Shown: positions 51,103-60,603, counted from the first letter of the stretch. The stretch: DNA of 64,000 nt from Bacillota bacterium (GCA_023443625.1 JAEZTQ010000011.1:134865-198864), one strand, 5' to 3'. Notes: generated by a model not told the origin, from the letters alone. Made by a program: numbers and translations.

Positions 51103-53658
51103 ATGATAGAATTTCAAAAGCTTAAAAAAATATTATTATTTTTTAGTGTGTTTTTTGTCTTCCACCTTTTTAATGATTTTGAGGTAATGGCGGAAGATAT
51201 AAGTGAAGAAATTAACGTATTAATCCTTAACTCCTATCATCAGGGGTTTGCCTGGACAAGTGGGGAGACAGAGGGTATCATTGATACTCTTACAGCTTCC
51301 CGTAGAAATATCAATCTTAGTGTGGAATATATGGATTGGAAGAAGTACCCAGGCAATGCAAATCTAGAGTATATTTATGAATATTTAAAATATAAATATC
51401 ATAATAAAGAGATTTTTGATTTAATAATTACAACAGATGATATCGCCTTGGAATTTGCTTTAATGAACAGAAATAAGTTGTTTTCTGATGCACCTATTGT
51501 ATTTTGTGGTGTTAATAAAGAGGGTGCTGATGCTCTAACAAAGGGTTATGACCGAGTTACTGGTGTGATTGAAGTGATCGATGCAACACAAACCATAGAA
51601 TTAGCACAGCATATCAATCAAGATTTAAAAAATATATATCTTCTTTATGATAATACGGAAAGCGGACGAACCACTGGGCAACTTATCTTAGAACAAGCAA
51701 AAATCAATCATCCAGATCTTAACCTCTATCCCCTTAACAATATGCCCTATGGGGACATTATCAATACAGTTAAGAACTTAGATCAAGATAGTATAGTCTT
51801 AGCGTCTACCTACAGCAGGGATGTTAATGGACGAATTATTGATATGAATTATGCCATGAGTGATATCAGTGCTCAATGTAGCACACCAGTTTATGCTATA
51901 TATGATTTTAGCTTAGATACTGGAATAATAGGCGGAGTTATGCTAAGTGGCAGGATACAGGGAGAGAATGCTGCCTTATTAGCTCTGGGTATTTTAGATG
52001 GTGAAATTTCAGAGAATAGTCAATTTTTAACACAGGATTCTATGCGTGTGGTAGTGGATTATGAACAACTGTTGCGTTTTAATATTCCAGTTAAAAGATT
52101 ACCAAAGGATATTGAAATTATCAATAAGCCATTCTCCTTTTATGAAACCTATAAGTCCATGATATTAACAGTGATTGCTATAATAAGCATCCTAATAATA
52201 TTTATCACCTTTTTGATAATATATATAAGTCGTATCAAGCGTATGAAAAAAGAATTATCTGATAGTCATGAGGAGCTTACTCAGCTTTATGAAGAGCTGG
52301 CTGCTTCTGATGAAGAGATGAGAAATCAATATGAAGAAATACTGACAATAAATGAAAAAATAAGATTAGGTGAAGAAAAATTATCTTATCTCGCATATCA
52401 TGATACCTTAACAGGATTACCAAATAAGCTATCCTTATTTGAGGCATCCCGAAGAATATTTGTCCCTAAGAATGGTGTTGTTGCGCTACTATATATTGAT
52501 ATAGATAATTTTAAAAATGTCAATGATACATTAGGGCATGCCTATGGTGATATTCTTGTTAAGAAAGTAGGCGAAAGACTGAAAGCCTTCTTTAAGGATA
52601 ATGATTTCATATATCGTTTGGGCGGAGATGAGTATGTTATTATATTACCATATGTTACTACTAGTGATGACGTTGTGATAATAGTTAAGAAGCTGATAGA
52701 TGATTTTTCTACAGAATTTGATTTGAGCGGAAGCTTGATGCAAATCAGCCTTAGCATCGGAATTGCATTGTATCCGGAACATGGAACTGTTATTGATCAG
52801 CTGCTAAAATATGCGGATATTGCCATGTATCGAGTGAAAAATACGGGTAAAAAGAATTATTTCTTATATAATCATAGCTTAAATGAGCTTTTTGTTGAAC
52901 AGATTAATATTGAGAAATGCATGCCGAAGGCCCTTGAAAATGGGGAATTTGAATTATATTATCAACCCCAGGTGGATATTAGAACGAATAAGATAACTGG
53001 CTTTGAAGCCTTACTGCGTTGGCATAGCAGCGAATTTGGCGAAGTATCTCCTATGAAATTTATCAGGATAGCTGAGGATAGCAGATTTATTGTTATTTTA
53101 GGAAAATGGGTATTATCACAAGCCTGTAATTTTATTAAAAGAATACATGCCTTGGGTTATCCAGATTTGATGATCTCTGTCAATATCTCCATTATACAAT
53201 TATTGCAAAATGATTTTTGTGATACTATATTTGATGTTTTAAAGGAGAATGAACTGCCAACAGATTTTCTTGAATTAGAAATTACTGAATCGATTTTGAT
53301 GGAATCTATTGATCAAATTGGACGGGAATTAAAGACCTTATATGATAAAAATATAAAAATTGCATTGGATGATTTCGGCACAGGCTACTCATCATTAAAT
53401 TATCTTGCTCAATTACCAATCTCTACATTAAAAATTGATAAAACCTTTGTGGACACTATCTTGTACGATTGTGAGAATACCCTTACGGGTCAGATAATTA
53501 CTTTGGGTAAGACTATGGGTATGACCACAATAGCTGAAGGTGTAGAAACTCAGGAACAATTAGATTTCTTAATGCAATATGGTTGTGATAAAATGCAGGG
53601 CTATTATTTTAGTAAACCCCAACCAGAAGAAGGTATATTAAAGCTTCTTTTGGATTAA
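51103..53658 (+). CDS. Membrane sensor with ABC substrate-binding-like domain, GGDEF and EAL domains
   Basis: This is an 851-residue protein. A signal/anchor (residues 8-28) is followed by a periplasmic-binding-like domain of the ABC_sub_bind type (about 35-330: NVLILNSYHQGFAWTSGETE), a membrane helix (about 350-373), a coiled coil (375-425), a GGDEF domain (430-595, YRLGGDEYVIIL) and an EAL domain (610-850). EAL residues needed for c-di-GMP hydrolysis are kept (GFEALLRW, EITES, DDFGTGYSSL, AEGVET), and GGDEY fits an active cyclase. Which activity dominates is unknown. It probably links an extracellular ligand to c-di-GMP level. GGAGG precedes the ATG. Confidence 0.9.
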   Translation: MIEFQKLKKILLFFSVFFVFHLFNDFEVMAEDISEEINVLILNSYHQGFAWTSGETEGIIDTLTASRRNINLSVEYMDWKKYPGNANLEYIYEYLKYKYHNKEIFDLIITTDDIALEFALMNRNKLFSDAPIVFCGVNKEGADALTKGYDRVTGVIEVIDATQTIELAQHINQDLKNIYLLYDNTESGRTTGQLILEQAKINHPDLNLYPLNNMPYGDIINTVKNLDQDSIVLASTYSRDVNGRIIDMNYAMSDISAQCSTPVYAIYDFSLDTGIIGGVMLSGRIQGENAALLALGILDGEISENSQFLTQDSMRVVVDYEQLLRFNIPVKRLPKDIEIINKPFSFYETYKSMILTVIAIISILIIFITFLIIYISRIKRMKKELSDSHEELTQLYEELAASDEEMRNQYEEILTINEKIRLGEEKLSYLAYHDTLTGLPNKLSLFEASRRIFVPKNGVVALLYIDIDNFKNVNDTLGHAYGDILVKKVGERLKAFFKDNDFIYRLGGDEYVIILPYVTTSDDVVIIVKKLIDDFSTEFDLSGSLMQISLSIGIALYPEHGTVIDQLLKYADIAMYRVKNTGKKNYFLYNHSLNELFVEQINIEKCMPKALENGEFELYYQPQVDIRTNKITGFEALLRWHSSEFGEVSPMKFIRIAEDSRFIVILGKWVLSQACNFIKRIHALGYPDLMISVNISIIQLLQNDFCDTIFDVLKENELPTDFLELEITESILMESIDQIGRELKTLYDKNIKIALDDFGTGYSSLNYLAQLPISTLKIDKTFVDTILYDCENTLTGQIITLGKTMGMTTIAEGVETQEQLDFLMQYGCDKMQGYYFSKPQPEEGILKLLLD

Positions 53659-53817
53659 TTGTGTTGTATCTTATCTGCTGTTTTAATAACTAGCACAGTT
53701 TTTATAGTCGTGAGCTGTTAGGGATTTGCTATAGGCTCCCTTTGCTTACCTTGCATGGTTCTAAAATGAATTCAAATTGACTTTTATAATTGGCTTAGGT
53801 AGAATGAAGTATGTAAA

Positions 53818-53870
53818 TTGAAAAATCACAGATTTTTCAAAAGGAAAATTTGCGCTGGCGCCCAAATTCC
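53818..53870. repeat. Two adjacent intergenic palindromes
   Basis: TTGAAAAATC-ACA-GATTTTTCAA (53818-53840) is perfect. It is followed by AATTTGCGCTGGCGCCCAAATT (split here as AATTTG/CAAATT arms around GCGC) at about 53848-53870. There is no T-run typical of a terminator, and the function is unknown. Confidence 0.5.
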
Positions 53871-53898
53871 CAGGTAACGGTTAGTATGGAGGATTTAT

Positions 53899-54699
53899 AT
53901 GGATACATTTAAACTAAAAATATTTGCAATAATTGTCATGCTCATAGATCATATTGGAGCCATTTTTATATCACCTTATACTAACTATTGGTTGAATTTT
54001 GCCTTTCGAGGAATTGGAAGATTAGCTTTTCCGATTTTTGTTTTTTTGATTGTAGAAGGATTTTATCATACCAGTAATATAACAAAATATCTTCAGCGAC
54101 TAGGGCTATTTGCATTGATTTCCGAGATACCCTTTGATTTGGCCTTTTATAAATTTCATTATGGAGCTAATTTTGTTTCAGACATTAAATTTATGTTTTC
54201 AGATCTCTCCAATTTTGCACTCATGCTAAATAAGTTTGGGGAGCATCAGAATGTTTTCTTTACCTTGTTTTTGGGCTTAGCCTTGATTACACTAATGGAT
54301 ATGGTAGAGAAGAAATTTTATAAAAATACTATGATTAATCTTTTGATTAGCAATATTTTAGATGCTGTATTAACCATCGTATTTTGTTTTATGGCATATT
54401 ATCTGAAAACCGATTACGGTATTGCCGGTATATTGATGATTGTTGCTTTCTATTTGTTCCGCCAAAGCAAGGCTTTAATAACACTGTCCTTGCTTGTTAT
54501 AAGTGTTACTATGTTAAGTGATTTTTCAAATTTTGTTATAACCAATAATTATTTTAAAATTGTAGGATTGCTTGCAGTCTTAGCTATAATACCTATAGGA
54601 CTTTATAATGGCAAAAAAGGTAAAAATATAAAGTATTTCTTTTATATATTTTACCCTGCCCATATGTTTTGTCTGTTTTTAATTGTATCATTTCTTTAA
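53899..54699 (+). CDS. TraX family membrane protein
   Basis: This is a 266-residue protein with about eight hydrophobic helices. The N-terminal LKIFAIIVMLIDHIGAIF, then FRGIGRLAFPIFVFLIVEGF and RLGLFALISEIPFDLAFY, are the hallmarks of the TraX family (named after the F-plasmid pilin acetylation protein). In clostridial chromosomes the gene occurs alone and is thought to act on cell-surface components, but its substrate is not known. GGAGG lies before the ATG. It ends four bases before the stop side of a convergent small gene. Confidence 0.85.
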   Translation: MDTFKLKIFAIIVMLIDHIGAIFISPYTNYWLNFAFRGIGRLAFPIFVFLIVEGFYHTSNITKYLQRLGLFALISEIPFDLAFYKFHYGANFVSDIKFMFSDLSNFALMLNKFGEHQNVFFTLFLGLALITLMDMVEKKFYKNTMINLLISNILDAVLTIVFCFMAYYLKTDYGIAGILMIVAFYLFRQSKALITLSLLVISVTMLSDFSNFVITNNYFKIVGLLAVLAIIPIGLYNGKKGKNIKYFFYIFYPAHMFCLFLIVSFL

Positions 54700-54872
54700 G
54701 AGAGAAAAGAATCATTCTTGTCGGCTTCATAGCTAGTAGGATTGATATCAAAATGAGTATTTTCTCCTGAGGAATGTGTCTTTTCTGGAAAATAATATCT
54801 TGAATCAAGATTGTTAATACTATTTGAAGAAGGAAAACGATAATAAGTTTTTTGGGAGCGTTCGAAATACAT
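54696..54872 (-). CDS. Small hypothetical protein (58 aa)
   Basis: A strong AAGGAGG lies nine bases before the ATG at 54872, and the frame runs 58 codons. The product is hydrophilic, Ser/Asn/Tyr-rich, with no Cys and no membrane segment (starts MYFERSQKTYYRFPSSNSIN). It overlaps the TraX gene end by four bases tail to tail. I do not recognise it. The good ribosome site is the main support. Confidence 0.5.
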   Translation of the reverse strand: MYFERSQKTYYRFPSSNSINNLDSRYYFPEKTHSSGENTHFDINPTSYEADKNDSFLS

Positions 54873-55077
54873 AAGACAATCCTCCTTGTATATAAGATTA
54901 ATAATAATTCTAATCTTATTGTTCTTCAAATCATGAACAACTATGCAAGTAAAAGAAACACAAAAAAACCTTTTATGTTCTAAAATTATGTGATTATTAG
55001 TAAGTTAATATTAGTTACGATAATCCATATTTGTTATTTAAAATAAGAAATTAATAATTATTGCAGGGAGATTGATA

Positions 55078-55575
55078 ATGATATCACTTAATATTTTGGA
55101 AGTGAAAGCCTTTATGGCGAAACTTCTGACGAACATAACCTTTGATTCTTTTATCCTGCGTGAATTGGAGCTTCAGACCTTTACCAATTTCTCCATTTCT
55201 GGTCAATTTAATGAAGGTTTTTATACAAAAGAAGAATTAGAAGAACGGCAAGATAAGCTTTATATAGCTTGGCAGGATGTAAGACAAATTGTTTTTTCCA
55301 TGATTAAAGGAAATAAAACACCTCTATCCCTGAAAATAGTATTTCAAGCGCCAGAAGCCTTATGTGAAGAATTAATACAGCGATTAAGGGGAAAGCTTCG
55401 CTTAGAGGAGATTGGCGGTTTATATTTTAATATTCGCTTTGAGAAAAATGAGCTCCGTATCATTTCAGGAACTGCAATTAAGACCTTTACCTTAGATAAG
55501 ACCTTAGAGCAGGAATGGGATAGGGAAGTAATGAATATCATGAGAAACAACGAAATAGTATATGAAGAGGAATAA
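55078..55575 (+). CDS. DUF5721 family protein
   Basis: This is a 165-residue soluble protein. Opening with ISLNILEVKAFMAKLLTNIT, FDSFILRELELQTFTNFSIS and a later QDVRQIVFSMIKGNKTPLSL, it resembles the lachnospiral DUF5721 family as I remember it, with unknown function. I use ATG 55078 because GGGAG lies seven bases upstream; a TTG at 55072 is the alternative. It lies upstream of the CIRCE-controlled htpG gene. Confidence 0.7.
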   Translation: MISLNILEVKAFMAKLLTNITFDSFILRELELQTFTNFSISGQFNEGFYTKEELEERQDKLYIAWQDVRQIVFSMIKGNKTPLSLKIVFQAPEALCEELIQRLRGKLRLEEIGGLYFNIRFEKNELRIISGTAIKTFTLDKTLEQEWDREVMNIMRNNEIVYEEE

Positions 55576-55623
55576 GTTTAAGGATGGATCATATTTGTAT
55601 AGAGATAATAAATAAAGCTTTTG

Positions 55624-55650
55624 TTAGCACTCTCTAATAAAGAGTGCTAA
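55624..55650 (+). promoter_or_regulatory. CIRCE element (HrcA operator)
   Basis: TTAGCACTC (55624-55632), nine bases, GAGTGCTAA (55642-55650): a perfect match to the CIRCE consensus bound by the heat-shock repressor HrcA. It lies seven bases before the -35 of the htpG promoter. Confidence 0.95.
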
Positions 55651-55657
55651 TTTTGTC

Positions 55658-55686
55658 TTGACATTTTAAATTTACAGTATTATGAT
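55658..55686 (+). promoter_or_regulatory. htpG promoter
   Basis: TTGACA (55658-55663), 17 bases, TATGAT (55681-55686). The transcript would have a leader of about 120 bases. Confidence 0.85.
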
Positions 55687-55709
55687 AAATCTTGAAGTAT
55701 TATTTATCA

Positions 55710-55783
55710 AAATCTCATATACATGAGATTTATATTTACCTTAGTAAAGCGGAGGACGCAAGGTTATGGAACGTCCCGTTTTT
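55710..55783 (+). promoter_or_regulatory. htpG leader hairpins
   Basis: AAATCTCAT-ATAC-ATGAGATTT (55710-55731) is a perfect 9-bp hairpin. It is followed by GGACG (55754-55758) and CGTCC (55772-55776) with TTTTT shortly after (55779-55783), a terminator-like element before the ribosome site. A thermosensor or attenuator is possible but unproven. Confidence 0.4.
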
Positions 55784-55816
55784 ACTTGATAACATTGATA
55801 GAAAAGGAGTGTAATT

Positions 55817-57883
55817 ATGAGTACAGAACGCGGTAATTTATCAATTCATTCTGAGAACATTTTCCCTATAATCAAGAAGTGGCTTTATTCTGACCACGAT
55901 ATATTTATTAGGGAGCTTATTTCAAATGGTTGTGATGCAATCACTAAGTTAAAAAAATTAGAGGTTATGGGTGAAGCCAATATTCCTGAGGATAATAAGT
56001 ATAAGCTTACCGTTACCATCAATACAGAAGAGAAGACGATTCGCTTCTCAGATAATGGTATTGGTATGACTGCTGATGAAGTGAAGGAATATATTAATCA
56101 GATTGCATTTTCTGGAGCACAGAAGTTCATGGAGAAATATAAGGATAAGACCAATGAGGATCAGATAATTGGTCATTTTGGTTTGGGCTTCTATTCTGCA
56201 TTTATGGTAGCAAGCCGTGTAACCATTGAGACATTATCTTGGCAACCAGAAGCAAAAGCTGTTTATTGGGAATCTGATGGTGGCACTGAATATGAGATGG
56301 GTGATAGTAGTAAGACGGATCGCGGTACAGATATTACTCTTTATTTAAATGATGAAAGCTATGAATTCTCCAATGAATATCGTGTAAAAGAGGTTATACA
56401 AAAATATTGTTCCTTTATGCCAGTAGAGATTTACTTTGTAAATGCCAATGCTCCAGTAAAAGAGGAGAAAAAGGATATCATCGATGCAGATGTGGATGCA
56501 GAGGGAACAGCTAAAGAGACTGAAGATAAGAAGGATGAGCCAAAGCCCATTAATAATCCAAATCCTTTATGGGCTAAACATCCAAATGATTGTAGTGAAG
56601 AAGAATATAAAAATTTCTACCGTGATGTATTCCATGATTATAAGGAACCTCTCTTCTGGATTCATTTGAATATGGATTATCCTTTTAACCTTAAGGGTAT
56701 ATTGTATTTCCCTAAGATTAATACGGAGTATGACTCTTTAGAAGGTACCATTAAATTGTATAATAATCAGGTATTTATTGCTGATAATATTAAGGAAGTA
56801 ATACCAGAATTTTTAATGTTACTTAAGGGTGTTATTGATTGTCCAGACCTACCTCTTAACGTATCCAGAAGTGCATTGCAAAATGATGGATTTGTTAAGA
56901 AAATCTCTGAGTATATCTCTAAGAAGGTAGCAGATAAGCTTGCTGGTATGTATAAGGTAGAAAGAGAGAACTATGAGAAGTTCTGGGAGGATATTAGTCC
57001 TTTTATTAAATTTGGATGCCTTAAGGATGAAAAGTTCCGTGAGAAGATGAAGGATGTCATCATCTATAAGAATCTGGAGGGTAAATTTATTACTCTTGCA
57101 GAGTATGTGGATGCAGGAAAAGGAACAGATACAGCAGAAGATAAGTCAGAAGTAAAGGCAGCAGAGACAGAGAAGAAAGAGGATAAAAAATGTGACTGCG
57201 AACATGAGCATGAACATGGTGAAGATTGCCAGTGTGATCATGATCATGAGAAGGAAGTAGACGAGGATAAGAAGACTGTTGTCTACTATGTAACGGATAT
57301 AAAGCAACAAAGCCAATATATTAATATGTTTAAAGAAGCAGGCACTGACGCCTTAATTCTAAGCCATAACATAGATCAACCCTTCATTACACAGCTGGAA
57401 TATCAAGAGAAGAATGTAAAGTTCCAACGTATTGATGCTGATATCAGTGAAGGCTTTAAAGCAGAAACTAAGAAGAAGGACAAGAAAATCTTAGAGAATA
57501 ATACGGAAGCTATGACCAAATTATTCAGAAAGATCCTTGGCAAAGACAAGTTAGAAGTTAAGGTTGATAAGTTTAAGAATGAAAAAGTATCCTCTATCAT
57601 GACTCTTTCTGAGGAAAGCCGCAGAATGCAGGATATGATGCGCATGTATAATATGAACGGTATGGATATGGGTGATTTAGGTGCGGCTGGAGAAACCTTA
57701 GTTCTCAATGCAAATAATAAGTTAGTTCAATACATCATTACAAATGAAAATTCTGAACAAACACCAATGATTTGCGAACAGCTGTATGATCTTGCTCTAC
57801 TAAGCCATAAGCCACTGGAGCCAGAAGCAATGACAAAGTTCATTCAGAGAAGCAATGAGATTATGCTTCTACTGGCGCAATAA
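55817..57883 (+). CDS. htpG: Molecular chaperone HtpG (Hsp90) with Cys/His-rich insertion
   Basis: This is a 688-residue Hsp90 chaperone, about 60 residues longer than E. coli HtpG. The N-terminal GHKL ATPase motifs are IRELISNGCDAITKL (with the catalytic Glu and Mg-binding Asn), FSDNGIGMTADEV and GHFGLGFYSAFMVA. The middle domain has LNVSRSALQNDG. Two inserts are unusual: an acidic/Lys-rich stretch at about residues 214-250, and a segment at about 457-480 with four Cys and five His (KCDCEHEHEHGEDCQC, then DHDHE) that could bind metal. AAAGGAG precedes the ATG. HrcA control is expected from the CIRCE site. Confidence 0.93.
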   Translation: MSTERGNLSIHSENIFPIIKKWLYSDHDIFIRELISNGCDAITKLKKLEVMGEANIPEDNKYKLTVTINTEEKTIRFSDNGIGMTADEVKEYINQIAFSGAQKFMEKYKDKTNEDQIIGHFGLGFYSAFMVASRVTIETLSWQPEAKAVYWESDGGTEYEMGDSSKTDRGTDITLYLNDESYEFSNEYRVKEVIQKYCSFMPVEIYFVNANAPVKEEKKDIIDADVDAEGTAKETEDKKDEPKPINNPNPLWAKHPNDCSEEEYKNFYRDVFHDYKEPLFWIHLNMDYPFNLKGILYFPKINTEYDSLEGTIKLYNNQVFIADNIKEVIPEFLMLLKGVIDCPDLPLNVSRSALQNDGFVKKISEYISKKVADKLAGMYKVERENYEKFWEDISPFIKFGCLKDEKFREKMKDVIIYKNLEGKFITLAEYVDAGKGTDTAEDKSEVKAAETEKKEDKKCDCEHEHEHGEDCQCDHDHEKEVDEDKKTVVYYVTDIKQQSQYINMFKEAGTDALILSHNIDQPFITQLEYQEKNVKFQRIDADISEGFKAETKKKDKKILENNTEAMTKLFRKILGKDKLEVKVDKFKNEKVSSIMTLSEESRRMQDMMRMYNMNGMDMGDLGAAGETLVLNANNKLVQYIITNENSEQTPMICEQLYDLALLSHKPLEPEAMTKFIQRSNEIMLLLAQ

Positions 57884-57986
57884 TAGAGTTGTTTTATAGG
57901 GTTAGAGTATTAAAGGATTACTTGAAAATATCCTACGTCAATTTGCACAATCTCTTTATGATTGCGTGATGAAAACTCGTTTGTTC

Positions 57987-58025
57987 GCAACACACTCTCG
58001 TTTGGATGAAGCACGTAGTGGTGCC
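57987..58025. repeat. Dispersed repeat R2, copy 2
   Basis: GCAACACACTCTCGTTTGGA and TGAAGCACGTAGTGGTGCC match 36136-36174. CTACGT at 57932 and ACGTAG here can pair. Confidence 0.45.
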
Positions 58026-58086
58026 AAAACATTGGCATAGGAGTTTGACACCCTAACTTTTATAGTAATAATAATTTAAATATAAT

Positions 58087-58138
58087 AGTACGCTATCCCA
58101 GGTCTAGGATTTACTAGCCTGAGATAGCGTACTTTTTT
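58087..58138 (+). terminator. Strong terminator after htpG
   Basis: AGTACGCTATC pairs with GATAGCGTACT, with inner CAGG/CCTG, followed by TTTTTT. It is near-symmetric, so it may be bidirectional. Confidence 0.8.
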
Positions 58139-58649
58139 AAATAGGATTTGGGTGTAAAAGTCTTTTTAATTATATATCCTGAGTGGATTAGTATTGACCA
58201 GCCTTGGGCGGATTTTGTTCTCAAGGATTTTATTAGGTGTTGGTACTGAAGGAATTAGGGTATGGATAGGTTGTGAAAAAACTTATTTGGGTTAATAATA
58301 AAAAATAATAAGTAAATAATAGATGCATGTATAATTTTAAAATTGTAAAAACTATGTTTGTTACAGTCTGGCCATCAATTCGATATAAAAAACTCCTTGC
58401 AATGAAGTAAACGTGCACAATCATTGTTCAATTCTCTTCCATGGTCAACTGTAACATAAAATTTATATAAAATGATTTAAAAAACTTGAAATGGAGTTGA
58501 CACTATGATATTATATAGTAATAAAAACTACGTGATATAATACTTTGGCTTGGTGATGTGATTATAAGCATAATAATACTGGGATAAGTTATAAATACAT
58601 AATCCCGTGTTCAAGCGCCTTATTATATGCAAAACAGGAGGATTAGAAA

Positions 58650-59486
58650 ATGCCATATCGAATTATTGGAGACAGTTGTACAGACTTAACTACAGAACTA
58701 AAACAAAATTCTAATATAAAACTGGTTCCCTTAACTTTTACTGTTGATGATGTTTCCATTGTGGATGATGAGACATTTGATCAGCAGCATTTTATAAATT
58801 TAGTAAAGGCTAGTCCTCATTGTCCTAAATCTGCCTGCCCGTCACCTGATGATTATATGCAACATTTTGATTTTGATGGTGATATCTATATAACGACACT
58901 TTCCTCGCAGTTAAGTGGTTCCTACAATAGTGCAGAACTTGCTAAGAAGTTATACCTTGAGGAACATCCCAATAAAAATATCGAGATTATTGATTCAAGA
59001 TCTGCTTCCGTTGGTCAAACATTAATAGCCATGAAAATTATAGAGCTAGCGAATGCAAATAATACATTCAAAGAGATTGTATCTAAAGTAAATGCTTACC
59101 GTAATGAGCTGAAGACAAAATTTGTCCTAGAATCCTTGGATACTCTTCGTAAGAATGGGCGTTTGTCAGGTATTCAAGCAATTCTTGCAAGTGCCTTAAA
59201 TATAAAACCAGTTATGGGAGCCACACCAGAGGGTAGCATTTGTAAGATTGATCAAGCAAGAGGTATTGTAAAAGCTTTGCTGCTAATGGTCAAATCCATT
59301 GAGCAGGATGTTATAAGACCCCAGGAGAAGATCATTGGTATTGCCCATTGTAATAACAGGGAGAGAGCTGAGTTTGTAAAACAGGAAATCCTTAAAAGAA
59401 TTCCCTTTAAGGATTGTTTCATTGTGAACACAGCAGGCGTAAGTACAATGTATGCCAATGATGGTGGAATTATTACAGCTTATTAA
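58650..59486 (+). CDS. degV: DegV family fatty-acid-binding protein
   Basis: This is a 278-residue soluble protein. The DegV fold is shown by IIGDSCTDLTTEL at the N-terminus, ITTLSSQLSGSYNSAELAKK (about residue 85), DSRSASVGQTLIAMKI, and ESLDTLRKNGRLSGIQAILA. These proteins bind a fatty acid, and in Firmicutes the FakB members present it to the kinase FakA. No fakA lies next to it, so the role as FakB is possible but unproven. AGGAGG precedes the ATG. Confidence 0.88.
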   Translation: MPYRIIGDSCTDLTTELKQNSNIKLVPLTFTVDDVSIVDDETFDQQHFINLVKASPHCPKSACPSPDDYMQHFDFDGDIYITTLSSQLSGSYNSAELAKKLYLEEHPNKNIEIIDSRSASVGQTLIAMKIIELANANNTFKEIVSKVNAYRNELKTKFVLESLDTLRKNGRLSGIQAILASALNIKPVMGATPEGSICKIDQARGIVKALLLMVKSIEQDVIRPQEKIIGIAHCNNRERAEFVKQEILKRIPFKDCFIVNTAGVSTMYANDGGIITAY

Positions 59487-59593
59487 ATAGTACTTGTCCC
59501 AGGGTAATCCTCAATATTGTTAAGGCAACCCCATTTATCCTCGTCAATAGTAGAAAAAGTAATAGAAAATAATACGAAAGCATCTAAAAATTC

Positions 59594-59640
59594 AGACCTA
59601 GATAGGGCATGAAACCGCCCCGTCTCAGGTCTATTTTTTT
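59594..59640 (+). terminator. degV terminator
   Basis: AGACCT...GGGC pairs with GCCC...AGGTCT, followed by seven T. Confidence 0.75.
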
Positions 59641-59799
59641 ACCCAGGAACCGCTTTCCTTCCTGTTTTCAGACCTGATCACGCAACGCCTCTAACAATTC
59701 AACACAGAAAAATCCCAGGAAAATCAAGCATCCTAGCTCTTTTCATTTTTTTGAAAGGAATGGAAAAAGAGGATGGAAAGAGAAGGAAAAATGAAGAAC

Positions 59800-60480
59800 G
59801 AAAAATGATTCATTGGAAGATAATTGTGGATACGTGGATGAGGATGAGAATATACTATTTCTTATGTCATATTTAGAAAAAAAGGATGTGTTAATTATAG
59901 CAAAGTACATACGTAACAAATTAATAGGTATAGTAATATGTAATTCGGAGAGTGATACATGGCAAGAGGCAGTTGCTGAATGGGAATTATTTAATTGAGA
60001 AAGATGAAAGCTGCTCCGAAGAGTATATATGTGGAAAGGAAAATATTAAATATCTCTATACAATCAGGAATGTAATTAATGGGAATAAATTACTTTCTAT
60101 TAGAAATTCTTGCATACAGAAGTTTAATAGAACAGATTTTAATGAAAAGACATCATTGAGAGAAGGTATGTTTAAATTATTACACGCAGTTGAAGAGAAT
60201 AAATATTTGTCTCTATCTTCTGAATTGTTTTCAAAAGACTTCTAAAATGGCTGTATGAAAAAGGCCCTTTTGATACTGAGTATAATCATAATGATGTAGA
60301 AGCTGGCTATGAATTTATTTTAAAAATGTTCAATAAAAGAGACAAAAGTTCCATTACTATAAATCAAGAAAAAAGATAAAAGCAGTGTTATTAATTTCAA
60401 TAAAGCCGTTTTAAAAGATAGTCTATCGGAGAAGATTAATGAAATGCATATCGGGTTATTGAAAAGCAACACATGATACT
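59800..60480 (+). pseudogene. Decayed gene of unknown function
   Basis: Protein-like sequence continues across three frames. One piece (59813-59998) ends in QEAVAEWELFN. A second (to 60245) reads LIEKDESCSEEYICGKENIK and LLHAVEENKYLSLSSELF. The next frame continues KWLYEKGPFDTEYNHNDVEA and FILKMFNKRDKSSIT to about 60380. No single frame has a start with a ribosome site. It looks like one gene broken by several frameshifts. I do not recognise the family. 60481-60600 shows nothing. Confidence 0.5.
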
Positions 60481-60603
60481 GATTATATTTTTCTGGATTT
60501 GAATGATTATAGTTATATTAATTGAAATATTAAGTAAAATAATTGATGATAATTATGAATAATAGAATTATAATAAAATAATAAATAGTAAAAGGAATTG
60601 TAC

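Larger units (their letters stand above)
57884..58649. other. Intergenic region htpG / degV
   Basis: It is 766 bases without a credible gene. It contains repeat R2 copy 2 (57987-58025), the htpG-side terminator (58087-58138), and a likely degV promoter with TTGACA at about 58497. It also contains a GGGAT/ATCCC hairpin near 58580-58606. The remainder is AT-rich. Confidence 0.5.

Noticed and set aside
55740..55785. c-di-GMP-I riboswitch in the htpG leader (GGACGCAA similarity)
   Set aside because: Only a short word matches; the tetraloop receptor, second helix and other conserved parts are absent.
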